A program made the position numbers and the translations under genes. The notes beneath the pieces are model-generated. The model did no database searches. It saw only the letters and a list, made by a program, of their open reading frames with translations, and was not told the DNA's origin. A DNA stretch of 19,796 nucleotides from assembly GCA_002077065.1 (NCBI GenBank), contig NAJO01000126.1, positions 1-19,796 on the forward strand. The letters are read 5' to 3'. This document shows, piece after piece, positions 17,742 to 19,796 of this stretch. The DNA is from Cryoendolithus antarcticus. Lineage: Eukaryota; Ascomycota; Dothideomycetes; Cladosporiales; Cladosporiaceae. How positions within the stretch are numbered: position 1 is the first letter of the stretch; every line of letters starts with the position of its first letter.

Positions 17742-18074
17742 GCTATTTCATAGGCGTTGCGCAACATAGTAAACGTGTACGAACGCGCAGTAGCAGTAAG
17801 GGGGGGGGGGCTTTAGGGTAGAGGAGCGAAAAGTAAGAGGGCGGGTCGCTCAACAATGGAACCAGAGTCTGTTCAACTATAGGACCCCGCTAGCAGCTGC
17901 AGCCAATCAGCGATCGCTCAACCATGGGACCGGTCCCATAGTTGAGGCTGTTCATAGGGGTAGGCCACAGATTGGCACGATTTTTTATTAACAGCTGTGC
18001 TCAATTGTGGTTCTGTGACCACATTGGCAGCTTTCCGCTGCGTTCTACCGTTCCATGGTGAGCTTAGTAGTGAA
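17742..18074. other. gene-free spacer with G-tract and motif copies
   Basis: No coding region is visible. It holds an 11-G run (17800-17810) and the repeated 15-bp motif described separately, then the 3' flank of the NmrA-like gene. Confidence 0.5.
17849..17946. repeat. 15-bp motif in four copies including a 30-bp near-palindrome
   Basis: Copies of a CTCAACNATGGGACC-like motif occur at 17849-17863 (CTCAACAATGGAACC), 17872-17886 (TTCAACTATAGGACC), 17917-17931 (CTCAACCATGGGACC) and, inverted, 17932-17946. The last two abut to form a 30-bp palindrome. Its 16-bp core ATGGGACCGGTCCCAT is perfect, and one C/T difference lies outside the core. This could be abutting terminal inverted repeats of small nested DNA transposons or MITE excision products, or a protein-binding site. 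I do not recognise a known family. Confidence 0.65.
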
Positions 18075-18863
18075 TTATCTCGTAATGACTGGGGTGCTCG
18101 CATCCCACTCGTCCCTCTCACATGCATCCAATAAGAAGTTTGCTACTGACTTTCGCGATATCATAGCAAAGGTCCCAATACCATCTCCAATGTCCCCAAA
18201 GGTCCGTACCGGGCCTGCCTCCCCATTTGTTAGCCAAGGCGGTCGCGGCAAGACAAACTTCACACCTGCCAGCTTGACCTCGTCGTTGACAAGGTCATGG
18301 TCGTTGTAGGAATGTTTCATGTGAGTCCAGTGTCGTACGTAGCGCATCCACCATGGGAGATTAGCAAAACTGTTGCCAACACCCAAGGCTTGCATAACAA
18401 CGATTTTGGGGACGTTGTGTAATCTCATCGCTGTGATGGCGTTGGCAACGCTATCGGCCATGAAGCGTGGGGGGGCCATGGGGCGGGAGAATGGGCTGTC
18501 GGAAGCACGACTGGGATTGAGACAAACGATTACTGCTTCAGGGCGTGTATAGCAGCTACCTGCCTTGAAAGTCTTGCAGACATCTTCGAGGTTAAGTGGA
18601 GTGCCTAGTTCGAATCAGAGGTCATTTCCTTACAGAATCAAGCCAAAGATCCTGGCCAACGCACCTTCGAAGATGTTGAGACCAGTTCTAACAGACAACT
18701 TGGCAGGATTTCGGACTAACGCGGTGATACTGTGACCTATAGGGTGTGGATAAGTGCGCCGCATGGAGCACTAGACGTTGGGATGTTTCTCACCTCTCTT
18801 CAGAGCTTGTTCAACGACGTGGACACCAGTCCTGCCGCTGCCACCAAGGACCACGAGTCGCAT
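18075..18863 (-). CDS. NmrA-like NAD(P)-binding Rossmann protein (two introns)
   Basis: The ATG at 18863 starts exon 1 (18863-18794). Intron 1 is 18793-18737 (57 nt, GTGAGA to ATAG), exon 2 is 18736-18665, intron 2 is 18664-18605 (60 nt, GTGCGT to CTAG), and exon 3 is 18604-18075. Total coding is 672 nt, 223 residues. The N-terminus MRLVVLGGSGRTG has the GxxGxxG dinucleotide-binding loop (residues 7-13). After splicing, HSITALVRNPAKL, NIFEGTPLNLEDV, VIVCLNPSRASDSPF, KIVVMQALGVG and FAMISRKSVANFLLD follow in the order of an atypical SDR/NmrA-like protein. Such proteins sense or use NAD(P)(H) in the cytosol. The substrate is unknown. The gene looks intact. A LINE begins only 187 bp upstream on the other strand. 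Confidence 0.85.
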
Positions 18864-18974
18864 CTTTTACAGCTGTCTGTTTGTCAGCTCCTACCCGTCT
18901 TAGCGAAGTAGAAGGCTTCCCCACACGCTGCACGTCCCTCGTCAATGCACGCTTCATAAGCCAGTTGCTTTGAA

Positions 18975-19029
18975 GCGACCTTTTCGAGCGACTACAAGCG
19001 ACCTTCTCGTGGCGCGACTACAAGCGACC
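18975..19029 (+). repeat. imperfect 23-26 bp tandem repeat at the LINE 5' end
   Basis: Units starting GCGACCTT and ending GCGACTACAA occur at 18975-18997 and 18998-19023, with a third truncated unit from 19024. GCGACTACAAGCGACC is exact at 18988-19003 and 19014-19029. They precede the LINE start codon and probably belong to its 5' UTR, where such repeats can act as internal promoter units. Confidence 0.6.
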
Positions 19030-19050
19030 GCCAAGAGGGGGGGGGTTGCA

Positions 19051-19796
19051 ATGGCATCAGAAGGGGAGGATACTGGCGCAATTGCGATTCGACCTAGGAG
19101 GTCCGCTACCCAAGCAGGGGTAGACTATAAGCGACTGAATCGGGGCACGTTGACGAAAGCAAAAGAGCAAGCAACCATGGGAGGGGAGAAAGCACTAAGC
19201 AAAGGTCCACATCAAGCTAAGGAGGCTCCGGTAGCCATCCTTAGTGCGATAATGAAGGCACTAGCTGCCATGGAAGAGAGAGCAGTGAAGGCAGAAGAGA
19301 GAATAGCAAAGGCAGAACAGCAAGAAGCACATACAGCGAGCGCACTAGCAGCAATTATAAGCGAGTTACAAAATCTCAAAGACAGCATGGCCTCAATAGT
19401 CCGTGAACAGGTAACTGCAGCAATGCAGGAGCAATTCCTCTCCGGACAGCATACAACCAGCCCAGCGATATCGTACGCCGACGTTGCGCGCACTCCACCA
19501 ACTAGCCAGCCAAGCAATCTTCGCAGTATCTCCACAAACTCTATACCCTCTGCCATAACCGACACATTCTACTGTATAGTAGACACCTCACGCGTGGAGG
19601 AAGCGGAGAAGGCCCAGGTAAACCCAGGCGCAATCAGAAAAGCAGTTGAGGCGGAAATGCGTACAGTTGAAGGGCAAGAGGCATGGAGATGCGTTGCAGT
19701 AACAATAGATGCAAAGAATCCGGAACGCATACGAATAGCATACAGGACTGAGACGGAACTTGCTAGAGTCAAGGCGGCAGCGCAGAAGACTAGCCA
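19051..19796 (+). CDS. Tad1-like LINE ORF1 (gag-like), 3' partial
   Basis: The frame opens at ATG 19051 and stays open to the window end (248 codons). The N-terminus contains GVDYKRLNRGTLTKAKEQ. An Ala/Glu/Lys-rich coiled coil follows (about 19230-19420), then SYADVARTPPTSQPSN, a segment I associate with fungal Tad1-clade LINE ORF1 proteins. After it come FYCIVDTSRVEEAEKAQVN, GAIRKAVEAEMR and WRCVAVTIDAKNPERIRI, which begin the RNA-binding core. ORF1 packages the element RNA. Zinc knuckles and ORF2 (endonuclease-RT) would lie to the right. There are no stops or frameshifts, so this copy may be intact. An inner ATG at 19177 is possible, but the upstream residues also look conserved. Confidence 0.8.
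   Translation, partial: MASEGEDTGAIAIRPRRSATQAGVDYKRLNRGTLTKAKEQATMGGEKALSKGPHQAKEAPVAILSAIMKALAAMEERAVKAEERIAKAEQQEAHTASALAAIISELQNLKDSMASIVREQVTAAMQEQFLSGQHTTSPAISYADVARTPPTSQPSNLRSISTNSIPSAITDTFYCIVDTSRVEEAEKAQVNPGAIRKAVEAEMRTVEGQEAWRCVAVTIDAKNPERIRIAYRTETELARVKAAAQKTS

Noticed and set aside
17800..17810. 11-G run as a functional G-quadruplex
   Set aside because: It is one uninterrupted homopolymer, more likely slippage or sequencing noise. A second 9-G run at 19037-19045 is similar.
17811..17818. TTTAGGGT as telomeric repeat
   Set aside because: There is a single copy only, with no array. It does not show a chromosome end.
1..19796. CRISPR array, tRNA or rRNA genes
   Set aside because: I found no regular spaced repeats and recognised no tRNA or rRNA sequence. 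The content is eukaryotic, so CRISPR is not expected.

Overview
This window looks like repeat-rich, gene-poor DNA from a filamentous ascomycete (Pezizomycotina, most likely a dothideomycete). The evidence is introns of about 42-60 nt with GTRNGY donors, a HET-domain gene, a DUF7924-type protein, a chromodomain Ty3 retrotransposon, a Tad1-like LINE, hAT and RecQ/OrsD-like remnants, and a short AT-rich tract with a repeat-induced point mutation (RIP) signature. It could be an accessory or subtelomeric region. Family names come from recognised motifs; no database search was run.

Layout. 1-4265: 3' part of a Ty3/gypsy chromovirus on the + strand, with an open pol frame (RT, RNase H, DD35E integrase, chromodomain), then a convergent antisense gene for a cysteine-cluster/coiled-coil protein, then the 3' LTR. 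4266-4770: strongly RIP-mutated AT-rich DNA. 5030-6908: HET gene in two frames, interrupted by one frameshift. 7140-11000: gene graveyard on the minus strand, with an unidentified remnant, a decayed unidentified gene (8202-9770) and a RasGEF remnant (10350-10989). 11073-12818: intact DUF7924-type gene, minus strand. 13861-14334: small spliced gene with an RNase H1 N-terminal (viroplasmin-like) domain. 14377-14712: minus-strand remnant resembling fungal F-box/2EXR/DUF7730-type proteins. 14820-16046: RecQ-type helicase C-terminal remnant broken only by TGA codons. 16205-17275: hAT transposase remnant broken mainly by TAG codons. 17330-17741: OrsD-like (DUF3505) fragment on the minus strand. 17849-17946: a 15-bp motif in several copies, including a near-perfect palindrome. 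18075-18863: intact two-intron NmrA-like NAD(P)-binding gene, minus strand. 19051-end: ORF1 of a Tad1-like LINE, running off the window.

The genes do not form one pathway. Live genes (DUF7924, NmrA-like, probably the RNase H1-N gene) sit among transposons and decaying genes. The most unusual item is the antisense gene carried inside the retrotransposon: it has its own TATA-like box beside the LTR and the layout of a small Gal4-like regulator (cysteine cluster, coiled coil, acidic tail).
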